Below, piece by piece: positions 9,540-21,800 of a DNA stretch of 64,000 bases. The notes under the pieces are model-generated. The model searched no databases. It worked only from the letters and a program-made list of their open reading frames with translations, and was not told where the DNA came from. How positions within the stretch are numbered: position 1 is the first letter of the stretch; every line of letters begins with the position of its first letter. The DNA lies in NCBI GenBank assembly GCA_036346375.1, contig CM070501.1, positions 57,267,326-57,331,325 of the forward strand. The letters run 5' to 3'. Position numbers and translations under genes: made by a program. The stretch is from Guadua angustifolia. Its lineage: Eukaryota; Streptophyta; Magnoliopsida; Poales; Poaceae.

Positions 9540-11018
9540 CTAGTGAGGTGGCTCGTGCACTTGTGCGTGCATTATCCTTAAAGCATGTTTAAACGACTTG
9601 GTATATATATATACTATTTTGCTTTTTGAAAAATGGATCGTTGCATAACTCCATTTATGATATTTTAATATTATATATTATTGGAGATAATATATTCACT
9701 CTGTTTCCTAATACTTGACGTATGTGGCCAAAACTTTCTTCCCCAAATATTTGTATAGTAAAACAATAAAAGTAGCGTAACATAATAATTTCCATTTATA
9801 TCATCATCTCTTCCTTTCATTATTGCAATAACTTGTTTCTTTCTTTCAGTACTTTTTTAATGCATATCACATTGTTTATACCGGCATAGCGGAGTGAACG
9901 TCTACTAATGTATCATCCTCTTAATTCCTCCATTCCATGGAGTTTCATCAAATAAGAGGCAGAATATTTTTTTAGAGAATTTTTAGCATATTCTATATTT
10001 TCTTATCGATGGTAGAAAATCTGTCATCGACGTTAACTACATAATAGTTAATACTTTTTATACACACACATACACACAATTCAAATTCCTTATCTTATTT
10101 TTTCTCGAAATTAGCATAATTTTTTTGTTATTTTTTAATTTAATTTCAAATGTTAGTTTTAGGTTAGACTTTTTATATAAATCCAACTACTAATTTTTAT
10201 TCTGAATTTTAGCTATGTACAGGTTTTAATTTGGAGTTCATATGAAAATCAAATGTCTAATTTCTTTTTATTTTTTATTTCAAATTTTTGTATAGTTCAA
10301 CTTAGTTATGGTTCACCAAATTAAGGGATATATGTTTTGCTTTTTTGTGATAATTTCTAGCCTATTTCATTTTTTTTCTTAGCAACTCTAAAAAACAAGC
10401 TATGAGCTTTTCAAATTTCAGTTTTATGTTTATAAAAATCTAATCGCTAATTTTCATCTCATTTTTATTTCGAATTTTCGCTATGTACATGTTTTAATTT
10501 CGAGTTTGTATGAAAATCAAATTGCTAACTTACTTTTATTTTTTATTGCTAATTTATGTTAATTTTGATTGTTATTTTTTATTTAATTTTGCATATTAGT
10601 TTTAGGTTGGAATTTATATACAAATCTAGCTGCTAATTTTATCTAATTTTTAATCTGAATTTTAGGTATGTACAATTTTTAATTTGGAGTTCGTATGAAA
10701 GTTAAATGGCTTTATTCTAATCTAAGCCGTTAATTTTATTTTTATTTTTTATTTAATTTCAAATATTAGTTTTAGTTCGGAATACCTATACAAATCCAAA
10801 CGCTATTTTTTTTGTTCTGAATTAGCAATGTACAGGTTTTAATATGGAGTTGTATAAAAATCAAATGGCTAATTTCTTTTCATTTGTTAGTCTGAATTTA
10901 TGTTGTTTTTTATTTTACATGGTATGGACTATTTCTTTTAATCTAAAGCTTTTTTGTGAGAATTTGTAGATTATTTTTTTTTTCTAAGCAACTCTAAGAG
11001 CTTTTAATATACAATAGA
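9540..11018 (-). mobile_element. Non-autonomous AT-rich Helitron
   Basis: On the minus strand the element begins TCTATTGTATATTAAAAGC at 11018, preceded by A, and ends in CTAG (9543-9540), followed by T. Just before that CTAG is 'gcacaagtgcacgagccacctca', a tail style common to grass Helitrons. It is about 1.48 kb, extremely AT-rich and has no coding capacity. Its interior holds about four diverged repeats (10155-10890). Both ends and the A/T target context are visible directly. Confidence 0.65.
10150..10890. repeat. Diverged internal tandem repeats of the Helitron
   Basis: Four copies of a roughly 110-bp block share the order 'agttttaggtt', 'taaatccaactactaattt', 'gctatgtacaggttttaat', 'tttggagttcgtatgaaa'. 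They begin near 10155, 10420, 10595 and 10768, with variable spacers of about 60-150 bp. They are heavily diverged and non-coding. Confidence 0.6.
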
Positions 11019-11981
11019 TGAATCAATATAAATTCAACGCCCTCATGTTGCTTATTTAGGGCGCTGCTTGGTACTGCCAGATCTCTGCTGTTCAGATTCT
11101 TGGTAGAAACGTGAAGAATGAATCACCGTCTGAAACCGCTTGGCTAAGTGTCTCGATTCGACAGTGGAAAGAGGATGAAGTGGTGCTTTGTGGTGAGGCT
11201 ACGTGTGAGTTTTGAGGAAGTGATTCTCCCAAAAATGGGTGCTCGGAGGCGCCGACGAAAGGAGGCGGTGGGGTAGCTCTCCGATTCACTCCCAACAAGG
11301 AGTCGGTTTCCAGTGATCAAGCTGGGAGTTTATCCTATGGAGTCTTCACGAGGAGAGAAATACTTTCATGAGGATGAGTCTTCACATCCTTTTTAGCGGA
11401 GAATGGAAATAGTAACAGTGAATCGTAGCGATTCGAGCACAATAAATAAAATCTACCAAACGCTCCGCTTTGAACCCCTTTGAGTTTCAACGAAACGGAA
11501 AGGTTCTAAATTGCTTATTTACTCCTGGTTGTAAAGCATACCAGCTGAACATATTTTTCTCTTGTTGGCGATGCTAAAGTAGTGGGTGCAGGTTAATCAT
11601 GTTCATCCGCAGTAATATGGAATTCTTGGCGTGTGGTGCTGGCGCACTTCCAGCCTCCAGGCATAGGCAGTACCATCCATCGCTTCTCATGATAGATTGA
11701 TAGGTCAGTCAGAACGATGGTAAAAAATGGCCCATGTGGAAAGCGGGGGAGCAGTGCAAGGGAAGTGTGGAGGTGGTGAGAAGTGAGAACCCGGTGGCCA
11801 CTCGTCGTGGATGGCGGGCGGAAAGCGAGAGGGGAAGCACAGCACCGCGTGAAACCAACCTGTCGGTGGCGCGATGCCGTCCCATTCGATTGCGGATTTG
11901 GGATTCCGTGGCCAGCCAGCCGAGCCGAGCCGAGCCAGCGAAGCGAGGGGAGTGGCGGTGTGGTCGGCTGCGTTGCGCGCC
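11019..11981. other. Upstream region of the DUF4050 gene, with a possible small MITE
   Basis: 11058-11468 starts 'gggcgctgcttggta' and ends near 'taccaaacgctcc', an imperfect inverted pair suggestive of a Tourist-like MITE, but no target duplication was verified. The rest is probably promoter and 5' UTR; from 11730 it becomes GC-rich towards the ATG. An in-frame upstream ATG exists at 11874. Confidence 0.3.
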
Positions 11982-14761
11982 ATGGCGGCCCGCGGCGGAG
12001 GATCGCCGTCGAGGGTCGACGACGGGGACGTCGACCTGGGCGCGGGCTGGGACTGGCGCACCATCCCGCAGCTCCTCTGCTCCGCCTGCCTCTTCCTCTG
12101 GCCCGGGTGGGTCCGCTTCCCCTCCCCTTCCTCTCTCGTTCGAGTGCGATCTATGCCGCGGCAATCCGATTGGCACAAGAAACGCCCTGTTTGCGAGTGA
12201 ATCAACTGTCTTGCTTGCGGGTGCGCAACTACAGATGGTAGCCCTAGCCGTAGTTGGTACTTGCTAGTGTCTGGTGCAAAATGGGATCGCGTTGATGGGG
12301 ATGTGCTCTCTTGGAATTGTTCTGCTGTGAGATGACAGTGCGTTCTAGTCCGCATCTGCGTGCGTGATGTTCCATTCTAGCATGGTGATTCCCTCTTCAT
12401 GCATTCATGGGGATTAAATAAGGGGAGAAAGAAAAGGCAACATGATGCTTGATTGCTTCACTGGTGTCCTCCTGCAGCAGATCCCTGATTAGTGATTACC
12501 TGTTTCGTATTTGTCATCATAGTTTTCTCATGTAATATCGTTGGTGACCTAGCTTGTAAGTTTATATGCGGTCATGGTAACATGCTCGATCTTTTCGCCT
12601 ACTTTTGAAAATGGGAGGTTGATTTGTCTGCCTGGATTGTTTCTTGTTTGCAAGTATCTCATCTTTTCAGATTTTCCACGTCTTTTAGTGAGCGTTTTTT
12701 ATGCTAATTATCTACATGTTCAAACTCATTGCAAACAGAGCAGAGGCTGTTTTGGATGCTGTGATAAGACGGTAAGACAAGCAGGTGAGCCTTCCAAGAG
12801 CTTACTTTCCCAGAACCAGAATCCCACCATAGGAGAAGAATTTTGGAGTACAAGCACCATCGAGATTGAACCAGCAGATTTAAGAGGAGTTTCTTCGATC
12901 AACACATGTTACACATCCACTTGGGCCCCTGATCAGCATGGACCAGTGGGAGGCAGTCACAGCCCTCCTGAATTTGTTAATCATGGTAATTCCTTTTTGA
13001 ATCATGTTCTCATGTATCATATATGCTCAACAGGAGCGTTTTCGCTGCATTTACACATTCTCCAGGCACCTTTATTAACATTAACCTTGATTTTGACTAT
13101 ATAACTATCTCCTGGCTTTGGGCATCTGCAGTCATTTTAGATGTGGCAAACACCTGCATATTGTTTAGTCTGCCTCTAATCATCCATGCTTTGTGCTTTC
13201 AGCTGAGAAAAAAATAGTATCTTAGCTTGTAGTGTGTTAAAAGTTCCAAGATTTGACATAATCACACGGTCAACATCAGACAGTGTTAGCCTCTCAAATT
13301 TTATTGGGTAGTTGGGCACCTATTGGCTTTTATCAAGATCTATGCATTTGGTTTACCATGTCTTAATTGTTATGTGGTCCTAAGCAGGAAAATTATTTGG
13401 GAACTTTGAGTTCACACTGTTTGGTTTAGATGTGGGGAAAATCACTTGTGGTTTGGTTAGTTTCCCTCTAATTACCCATACTTTCTATGCTTTCAGCTGA
13501 GAATTTATTTGGGAACTTTGAGTTCATACTGTTATCTTGTGCAACATCCAGTATATTTTGCTACTAGATTTGGACTGCAAGAATTTGAGTAGGCAGACTA
13601 CTGCCTAATTATATTCTGATTTTCGTGTTGAATAGAAGTTCGATTGCCTATCCATGTGATAAAAGGATTAAAGGAATCATCACATCTTTGCCTGCGAAGA
13701 GTATTAGTTGGCATTGTAACCTGACCAGTTTGAAATATTACTGCAGGTCTTTTTCTTTGGAAACAGAATAGGCAGGAGTGGATTGATAATAGAAGGCAAC
13801 AACCCAAGGTGAAGCAGATGCACGAACCAATATTAAGGTATGAAAATGGGATGTGCTATCTATATGTGGGCAGAAAAAATGGTCTGCTGAATTTAACTAC
13901 AAAATTAACCTGTACAACCTTTTCTATTAGACATGTATTCAACGCAGTACTTCTTTTGGAATTTGAAGGACAGTTTGTCGGTATCCTTTAGAGAGACAAA
14001 TCTAATTTCATGTTGTTTCGATTAGTTTATACTTATTCCCACCTTTTTGTTCTACCAAAGTTTTAAATCAATCCGAGCGCCTGTTTTGATCAAGGTGATT
14101 CCAATAGTACTACATTTACAGGTTTACATTTATCCTGGCTCTTCCAATGGTGCTTTATTATGATAGTTTATCACTTTTCTTCCTGTCCCATCCTATACAT
14201 TTTTTGTACTGGGACTTTGCCATTATCAATCTATACCTTCCTTTAATAAACTAATAATTATGTGTCTGAAGCTCTAAAGAACATTATTGCTGCATTTTCT
14301 CCTTGATGTGATTGTTTTTGTCTGTATAGTACCTTTTGTTAGATCCTTAATAAAGAAAGAGAATAGTTTCTTTCTCTAGAGTCAAGTGTAATTCTGGAGC
14401 CTTTTACAAACAACAAACAAAGTATCTATCAAGCTATTATTTTTGTTCAAATCGATACTACGTTACATTCTAAAATCATATATATAATGAAACTTTAAGA
14501 TGAATAATATTATGCTGTACTCAGAAGCTTCATGCTCACCCAAACCATTTATTTATGCAGTTGGAATGCAGCATATGAGAGTTTGCTTGGATCCAATAAG
14601 CCATTTCTTCAACCTATCCCTCTGCATGTAAGATCTAAAGCAGTTCAATTTGCCATTCCATGTAAAGCATGTGGTATTTTGGTTAAACATAGATCATGAA
14701 TTTGCAGGAGATGGTTGATTTCCTTGTGCACACCTGGGAGCAAGAGGGTCTGTATGATTAG
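11982..14761 (+). CDS. Gag1-like clamp domain (DUF4050) protein
   Basis: Five exons join in phase: 11982-12106, 12741-12985, 13747-13837, 14561-14627 and 14708-14761, giving 193 aa. Exon 2 gives RGCFGCCDKTV and EEFWSTSTIEI; exons 2/3 join as PPEFVNHGLFLWKQNRQEW; exons 3/4 as SWNAAYESLLGSNKPFLQPI; exon 5 is EMVDFLVHTWEQEGLYD-stop. This matches the conserved layout of the plant family annotated as Gag1-like clamp domain / DUF4050 (for example Arabidopsis At1g15350, from memory). Molecular function is not established in plants. All introns are GT-AG. The start at 11982 is chosen because the exon is short and Ala/Gly-rich; an in-frame ATG at 11874 would add 36 residues. Length is typical and no break is seen. 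Intron 2 contains internally duplicated sequence (13165-13540). Confidence 0.88.
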
Positions 14762-15071
14762 CGCAAATGCTTTCCGTAGGAATAACATAGCTGTAGGCTT
14801 GATGAGGTAATGGGGGCTTGGCCTGTCATACATGTTTTTTGTGCATAGAAGCCTGTGTTACTTGCTGTATACAAAGTCTGTGGTGGTTGTAATGTTAGAA
14901 AGGATCAGATTTAGTCGCTCTTGAATTTGTCAGGGAAAGAACGCAACACAGAAAGATGTGCGACACTGACTTGTGAACGTGAATGTGATTTATATTGATT
15001 GGGAAGAATGTTGCATTTAACACAGCTAATTTGTTGCATGACGGTTGAACCATTCTAAATAGTAAAAGAGT
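14762..15071. other. 3' UTR and short intergenic stretch
   Basis: Probably the 3' UTR of the DUF4050 gene up to about 14930. No other feature is seen before the hAT-like element. Confidence 0.4.
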
Positions 15072-16136
15072 TAGGGGTGGGTATTTTAAAATTGAAACCG
15101 AATTAACGATTATTTCGGTTTTTGGGTTTTGGTTCAGTTTTTGTTTTGATATAATTCGGTTTTTGGTGTTCAATTCGGTTTTTCACTTCCAAAAATCGAA
15201 ATATCCGAATAGCCTATGTATAATACCACTTTATAATATTTTTCCTAAAGCCGCTAAGCAAGCAATTCTTATGTTCTAACACATTTATGCATATGTTTGG
15301 TATATTCATATGTTCTATTATGCTTATATTGTAATGACTTGTTGATATTGTTGGGTTTATCTATATTCTGTGTTGCGATACGAAAAGGATTAAATCTAAT
15401 CTACTTAGTGTTTATTCATATTTCGACTAACCGAAAAACTGAATTAGCCGAATCAAAATATTTCGGTTAATTCGGTTTAGTTTTTATTTTAGTCCGAAAA
15501 AATCGATAGCTAGTCTCCAAGAGTCATGTCATCCTCCAATTCGGGGATATGTACCTTTCTTGAGTGGCCGAGTTGTAAATTGTTGAACCGTTAAATTTTG
15601 GTTGTTTTGTGGGCCAAGCCTTGGCTGGTTGGTGAGAAGGTGCGCCGTGCATCTCACCGGCCTATGTTCGAGCATCACTCGACACGTGCACGCACGACGT
15701 TGAGTTTAAGTGCGTGGAGTGTGTGCGCTTGTGTGTGGGAGGTGTGTGTGTGATGTGTGTATGCATTTGTTGGTGCTCCTCCGCCTCCACCTCCCTATAA
15801 TGTTTTTCCTAAAGCCGCTAAGCAATTCTTATATTCTAACACATTTATGCATATGTTTGGTATATTCATATGTTCTATCATGCTTATATTATAATGACCT
15901 GTTGATATTGTGTGGGTTTATCTATACTCTGTGTTGCGATATGAGAATGATTAAATCTAATCTACTTAGTGTTTATTCATAGGGAACCGAAAAACTGAAT
16001 TAGTCGAATCGAAATATTTTGGTTAATTCGGTTTAGTTTTTTATTTTGGTCCGAAAAATTCGGTAACTAGTCTCCAAAAACTGAATTATTTTAAAACCAA
16101 ACCGATTAGGCAGAAAAAACCGAATATCCACCCCTA
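15072..16136. mobile_element. hAT-like non-autonomous element with 8-bp target duplication
   Basis: Termini are TAGGGGTGGGTATT at the left and AATATCCACCCCTA at the right (inverted, one mismatch). The 8-bp sequence aaaagagt flanks it perfectly at 15064-15071 and 16137-16144. An 8-bp TSD and a (T/C)AGGGGTGG-type terminus are hallmarks of hAT elements. The interior is AT-rich, with many 'aaccgaa'/'ttcggtt' blocks near both ends. No transposase frame exists. The right half is involved in a tandem duplication (15232-16411). Confidence 0.8.
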
Positions 16137-16411
16137 AAAAGAGTCATTTCATTCTCCAATTCGAGGATATGTACCTTCCTTGAGTGGCCAAGTTGTAAAT
16201 TGTTGAATTGTTAAATTTTGGTTGCTTTGTGGACCAAGCCTTAGCTGGTTGGTGAGAAGGTGCGCCGTGCACCTCGCCGGCCTATGTTCGAGTATCACTC
16301 GACACATGCATGCACGGGTCGAGTTTAAGCGCGTCGAGTGTGTGCGCTTGTGGGAGGTGTGTGTGTGACGTGTGTATGCATTTGTTGGTGCTCCTCCGCC
16401 TCCACCTCCCC
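15232..16411 (+). repeat. Tandem duplication of element 3' half plus flank
   Basis: Unit 1 (about 15232-15794) and unit 2 (about 15795-16411) both begin 'tttttcctaaagccgctaagc' and both end 'ggtgctcctccgcctccacct'. Unit 1 lacks the roughly 70-bp terminal part of the hAT-like element (the equivalent of 16073-16140), while unit 2 retains it together with the TSD. The units otherwise differ by scattered substitutions and small indels. Confidence 0.7.
15615..15795 (+). repeat. tRNA/SINE-like segment (second copy at about 16232-16411)
   Basis: 'ttggctggttggtgagaagg' resembles a pol III A box, and 'tgttcgagcatcac', about 30 nt further on, resembles a B box, in tRNA-like spacing. A GT-rich tail follows ('gtgtgtgtgatgtgtgta'). 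The same arrangement recurs at 16232-16400 through the tandem duplication. It could be a degraded SINE; there is no poly-A or TSD evidence. Confidence 0.25.
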
Positions 16412-17711
16412 CTCCCTGCCTTGCCTCCCCCTGCGAATGGCGGCGAGCTCATTGTCTCACTACATCGACGGCTCCCCTTCTCTGCTGGTCACGCCGTCTA
16501 ACCTAATATTCAATGTGTTTTCACCTCGGCGTCCCACTATCCATCGTCACCCATCGCCCACCGTTGTTGCCTATCGTCGGCCCACCACCATCCTGGCCTC
16601 CCTGTACAACTAGGGGGCACGGTGAACCCGTCGACGGCGGTGGCACCATCCTTGTTGGCCATCAACATGGGAAAGTGAGCGAGAACAAGCGAGCAAGAGA
16701 GAATAAGAAGATTAATAAAGTCTCAAGACCAAATTTTAATAAATTCTAGATTTTTGAACTCAAGTTTCAACCATAAAGTTTCAATAGTTTTCATCAAAAT
16801 TCGATCACGCCGCTGATTCGAATGCTAAATCAATGAAAGATTAAAAAAGCAACAAATGAGTCATACATATTCATTTACCTCCCGCAACGTGATGATCCAA
16901 TCCAATTTACCGAAGTGGCCACTGCCCGCTTCCTACTCAGCCACATGGGTGCACACACATGTCGGGTTGAGGGTAGAGAACGGACGTATTACCACCAACT
17001 CCTAATTAGAATTAGTAGAGATAAAGATAACAAACTTATCTAGTCGCGCCATGTATAGCCGTGAGCATGCTGCTGGTTGATCAGAATCAAGTCCATACAT
17101 GATTAGATAAAAAGAAAAGATGATCTTATATACACATGCAAGTAAATATTTAATGGAAATGATGTATATGGTAACTCAAAAGCACATGGTAACTCAGAAG
17201 TTGTATGCGTGCAGTATATGAAAAAAAATCGATCGTACAATATTTGGAAATAGAATTGGCTGATTGAGATAAGAGTCTGATACACCGCAGATCAAGCATG
17301 CATGCATATCCGACCGAATTAAAACTTTCTCCGTTCGCCAATGTATAGAAGATCAGGACAATGACGTTTTTGGGAGGAGTGAAGAACAGACCATCGCTAC
17401 CAACTCGTAATTAGAAGTAGTAGAGATAAGTGAATTGGCTACATTTCCTCGTTAGCTTAAACTTTTGAGTGAACTGGTTAGTGCATGCAACTCAATATAG
17501 TATCAAAGTTAAAAAATCTTGAGTTCAAGACCCGGTTGGCACAACCAAATGCAGAATCTATCACGCCATCGGAGTTTATCGAGAGAGTTAGTTTTGTAAA
17601 TTTGAATAAAAAAAGACTAAATTTATCCGAAATGAATTTTACTGGACTAGAAAGCGAGGATTCTCCGTTCGCAGCTTTGCTCACATTTCAGTTCACACCC
17701 GCCTCATCGGT
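16412..17711. other. Intergenic, nothing recognised
   Basis: A GC-rich patch at 16430-16640 has short open frames but no recognisable domain. The rest is AT-rich with a short duplicated motif ('accaccaactcctaattagaa' near 16990 and a variant near 17398). Confidence 0.4.
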
Positions 17712-17955
17712 AGGGGCGGAAAACAAGCCAGTCGAACTTTTTTTTCGAACTTTCCTCGACACTAATTTATTCTTATTTATTATAGTCTCCTGTATTGTTT
17801 GAGACTCAACTTCGAAGCGAGCTTAACGAGCTAAGTCTAACGAGCCGAGTCAAAGTTGACTCTTGTTCCAAATCAACTAATTTTTATTTTAAAAGAAAAT
17901 AAATATAATCAAAGCAATTTTGAAACAAGTCACCGACCCAAATTCAACGAGTTTT
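17712..17955 (+). repeat. Dispersed repeat, inverted partner at 62695-62932
   Basis: It starts 'aggggcggaaaacaagcc' and is matched in inverse orientation over about 220 bp by 62695-62932, including 'ttattcttatttattatagt' and 'ccaaatcaactaatttttat'. The terminal AGGGG(C/T)GGAAAA suggests another hAT-type family. The far end and TSD were not resolved. Confidence 0.55.
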
Positions 17956-18822
17956 TTTTTCATTCTACTATCGGGAAATTTGATGATTTGCCCAAGTTGA
18001 GTGGCCTTTGATAATTTGCCCAAAGTTAGAACTTTGATTATTTGCCTCAAGTTCATATGTGACTTGAGGATTTGCCCTATGAGGATTTTTATAAATTAGG
18101 CCGATACCCTTAAAAATCAATATGGAATGACTCTTTTGCCCTTTGTTCATTTACAACCCAATAAACATTCGAGAATTGACATTAACCATCAAATGTTCAG
18201 TAAATATTTTCAAGAACATTAAGAATATCATTAAGAATAAGCTCTACAATCCCAAGCACACTTTAAGACTTTTTTTCTCATATTTTGCACGTCCTAATGG
18301 AAATCAGCCATCTCAAATGATTGACTCTTTATTTCAACCTCCCATCAACAACTAATTTTTAGAAAATTTAAAAAAAATATGCCGCAAGAAAATCAAAGCA
18401 ATTTTGAAACAAATCAGCTCAACGAGCGATCCAGAAGCCTCTGCGTCGTCGATGATCGGTGGTTTTTTTTTCAGCCCGAATACTATCGGGTCGTCCGCTT
18501 CGCAAATAATCAGCGTTCTTTCAACTTGTAATAAATTATCAGCGCCACTCAACTTTTAACCACTCGAGAGGAGGTGAAGCCGGAGAAGACGAAGGGTTCA
18601 GTACAACGCGTGAGGAAGGAGGGGAAGAAAAACGCGAGATTACCGAAGACCCCTCTCCTCCTCCTCCGGTCGCAGCCGCAACCTGCATTCGCCCGCGCCG
18701 ATCGCTAGGGTTCGTCCTCGTGCTCTCCACCCTTGCCCCGATCTCCTCATGCGCTTTGCGTTGCTGTTTTGATCTGATTCGTGGTGGGGGTTTTTTTGGG
18801 TGTGGTAGGATTGGGGTAGGGG
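17956..18822. other. Upstream region and 5' UTR of the helicase gene
   Basis: 17975-18140 holds repeated 'tttgcccaagtt'-type phrases typical of a dispersed repeat. From about 18560 the sequence becomes a C/T-rich and then GC-rich 5' UTR leading to the ATG at 18823. No clear TATA box was identified. Confidence 0.35.
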
Positions 18823-21800
18823 ATGGCGTCGGCGGCGGCGGGGGCGTTGTCGCGGGGCCCGCGCTACGCACCGCCAGATCCGACGCTGCCCAAGCCGTGG
18901 AGGGCGCTCATCGACGGCAACACCGGCTACCTCTACTTCTGGAACCCGGAGACCAAGGCCGTCCAGTACGACCGCCCCACCGCGCCCCCCTCATTCGCCC
19001 CCGCGGCCGCGCAGCCTCCCAACCCCGAGGAGAGGCCCAGAAGCAGCGATCCTTCCGAGGTAGCACACCAATGATCCTCCTTTTCTTTGTTTGGTTTCTC
19101 TTCCGTTGCTTTTGTAGCCTGGTAAATATCCATCTGGAGGTGTATGAGATTTCCTTATCGACTCGTTTGTTTCTCAGTTGCAAGCGCAAGCTGGAGGGAG
19201 CAGCTCGCAGAATGCGCCTTCTGCTGATGACAGGGCTAGGAATGATCATTTCGGGGTGCACTATCCTCTCTCTCTGTTTTCCTCTCATTCACATGTTGAT
19301 GTTACATACATTATGTAATCCGCACTGCATTTGCCTCATCACACACACCGGCATGTTTAGAACAAGATTGCCTGTAACAATGAAGCAGAAAGTTACGTTT
19401 TTGGCCTTCCTAACTGCTTGCGTTCCTAAAAAGGGAGAAGGAAATAATTATGCAAATGCCATATTAATGACCGTTACTTCATTAACCACGTAATGTCATG
19501 AGATGTCCTGTTTTTCAGCGGCACATTGAAGCTGCTGGAAGCCGTGAGCAGAATGTGCCCTTCGCTGACCAAAAAACCAGGAGCGATCCTTTGGAGGTAA
19601 CACATCTTACACGTTATGTATATTATACTGCATTGCTCCTCCATAAATGCAGGAAGATTACAACAACAAGGTAGTAGTAGCAAAGAGCAAAGTATATAGT
19701 CACTAGTAGCATGATCACAATTGATGTATATTTCTTGTTCCACTTCCCAATGGCATTATGTAATATGCTATCCTGTTTTCCAGCCACGCTCTGCAGCTGG
19801 AGTAAACCCTGCACAGAATGTATTGTCCGCTAATCCAGTTTCACAGGCTGCCAATGGAAACCACATCTCGCAAGAAGCATATCGTGCTAAGCATGAGATT
19901 ACTATCATTGTATGTGTTCAAATAATTTTATACCCCTCAATCATTCCTGGTTGCTATGTGCTGTGTTGCTTAATTATTCTATTCGTCTTATTTACCAGGG
20001 AAATGAGGCTCCAGCGCCATTCATAACATTTCAGTCCACAGGCTTCCCTTCAGAGATTCTAAGGGAGGTGGGTGCAAACAATGCACACTAATATTAATGT
20101 GTCGACGTGAATTCTTTTCTTAGGAGGTCAATGTGCATTTGTGTTATCAATGCCATAATTTGGCTGGATTTCTGTTCAACAGGCTCTTTAGCCTTGTATC
20201 CTTTTCTTAGGACATCATTGTGCATTCATGCTACCTGTTATGGGCCGTAGCTTTGATCGGGTATTTACCAGAAGGGTGCGCCGGCAGGCAGAAGGCCCAG
20301 CAGGTGACGCAGCACAGGAGCTCCAGCAAGAATAAGGAAAGGGAGCCATACATGGCTGATTAGTAGATTCTATCTTTAGATTGTTGTTTTCCCTTTTAGT
20401 TATTTCTATCCTTGTTTGTTAAGATTTATTTCCAGCCTATCTGTTGGGGGTACGGCTGCTTATTTAAGGGAAATAAACCTAATGGAAAAGGGCATGCTTT
20501 ATTGCCGCAAATTCCAATCTTAGGCGGTGGCTCAAAAAGCCTAAAACTTCAGCAAGACGCCGCAACGGCGAGTTCATCGCCAAGCAGCTTGTGACCTTGG
20601 TCACGGCCGGTGCAGACACGAACAAGCTCACGCCGAGTCTGTTCGTATCAATTTGGTATCAGAGCCGTACGCTCCTGGGGCCATGGCAAACCCGTCGGAG
20701 GATCGCGTGAGCGCACTGGAGACGGAGTTGCGGGAGGTGAAGGAATCATTGTCAGAGATATTGAAGATGTTGAAGGGGAAGGGGCCGGCCGAGGAACCAG
20801 CCGGTCATGGAGGGACGCCCTTGACAGATGAGTCTGGGGCGGCGGCGGCAGCATTCACGCCAATCTCCTGGCACGAAGAGGCGATCGAACCGGGCCAGGG
20901 CGTGGCCGAGGAGATCCTGGACAGGGAAGAAGGCGGACCGCAGGAAGAGAGGAGGATGGGGGAGAGCGCAGGTGGACACCACGTCCCCCGCGTTTTGATC
21001 TGCCGGATTACGACGGCCAAACGGATCCGCTCGGATGGTTACGCCGGTGCGAGCGTTTCTTTCGGGTCCATAGCATTCCTGAGGAGGAGTATGTGGAGAT
21101 TGCCGGTCTGCATTTGTCGGGAGAAGCACAGGAAGTACTAGATAACTGGCAAAGGGAGGAGTCCTGGATTGATTGGGAAGCATTTTCGGAGGCTTTCATT
21201 CAGCGGTTCACACGCCATTCAAGTGTGGGTCCGTTAGGGGATCTCGTCAACCTCAAGCAAGGAGCCAGTGGCGTGGACGAATACGCGCGAGAGTTTCAAA
21301 GACTCATCGCTCGTACCACGCAACTGCGAAGGGTGGAACAAGTGGAGACCTTCACAGCCGGCTTTTCAGTGGCGTTAGGCGCGGAAGTTCGTCGCGAGCG
21401 TCCTCGGGATCTGGCCGAGGCGATTGGATTGGCACGGGAAGCGGAGGCAAGAAAGGCCGCCTGGATTGCGGAAGCAATTGAGGGCATGGCGGGAGCTACA
21501 AGGGGGCGCGGCCCTGGTCGCAGCTTGAGCTCCGGCTCGTATACACACCAGTATACTCCAGCAAGCACCATGCCATCCATGGCAGCAGGCGGAACTGTAT
21601 CGGTTGGAAGATCATATGGAACACAGGGAACAAAATTCAGTGGACCATCCTTTCAAGCAAATGGGAGTCAGGCAGCAACCAACAAGGCGGTACCTGCTGC
21701 TAGCACACATAGCAGCGCGGCGTCGGCGCCACACAAGATACGTCTATCGGCGGACCAAGTGGCGGAGCGACGCGCAAAGGGGTTGTGTTACAACTGTGAT

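Noticed and set aside
11705..12355. 216-codon minus-strand frame opposite DUF4050 exon 1
   Set aside because: GC-driven antisense frame; the plus strand has a conserved, splice-consistent gene.
15623..15680. Possible tRNA gene
   Set aside because: A- and B-box-like motifs exist, but no cloverleaf or anticodon arm can be drawn with confidence; listed only as SINE-like.
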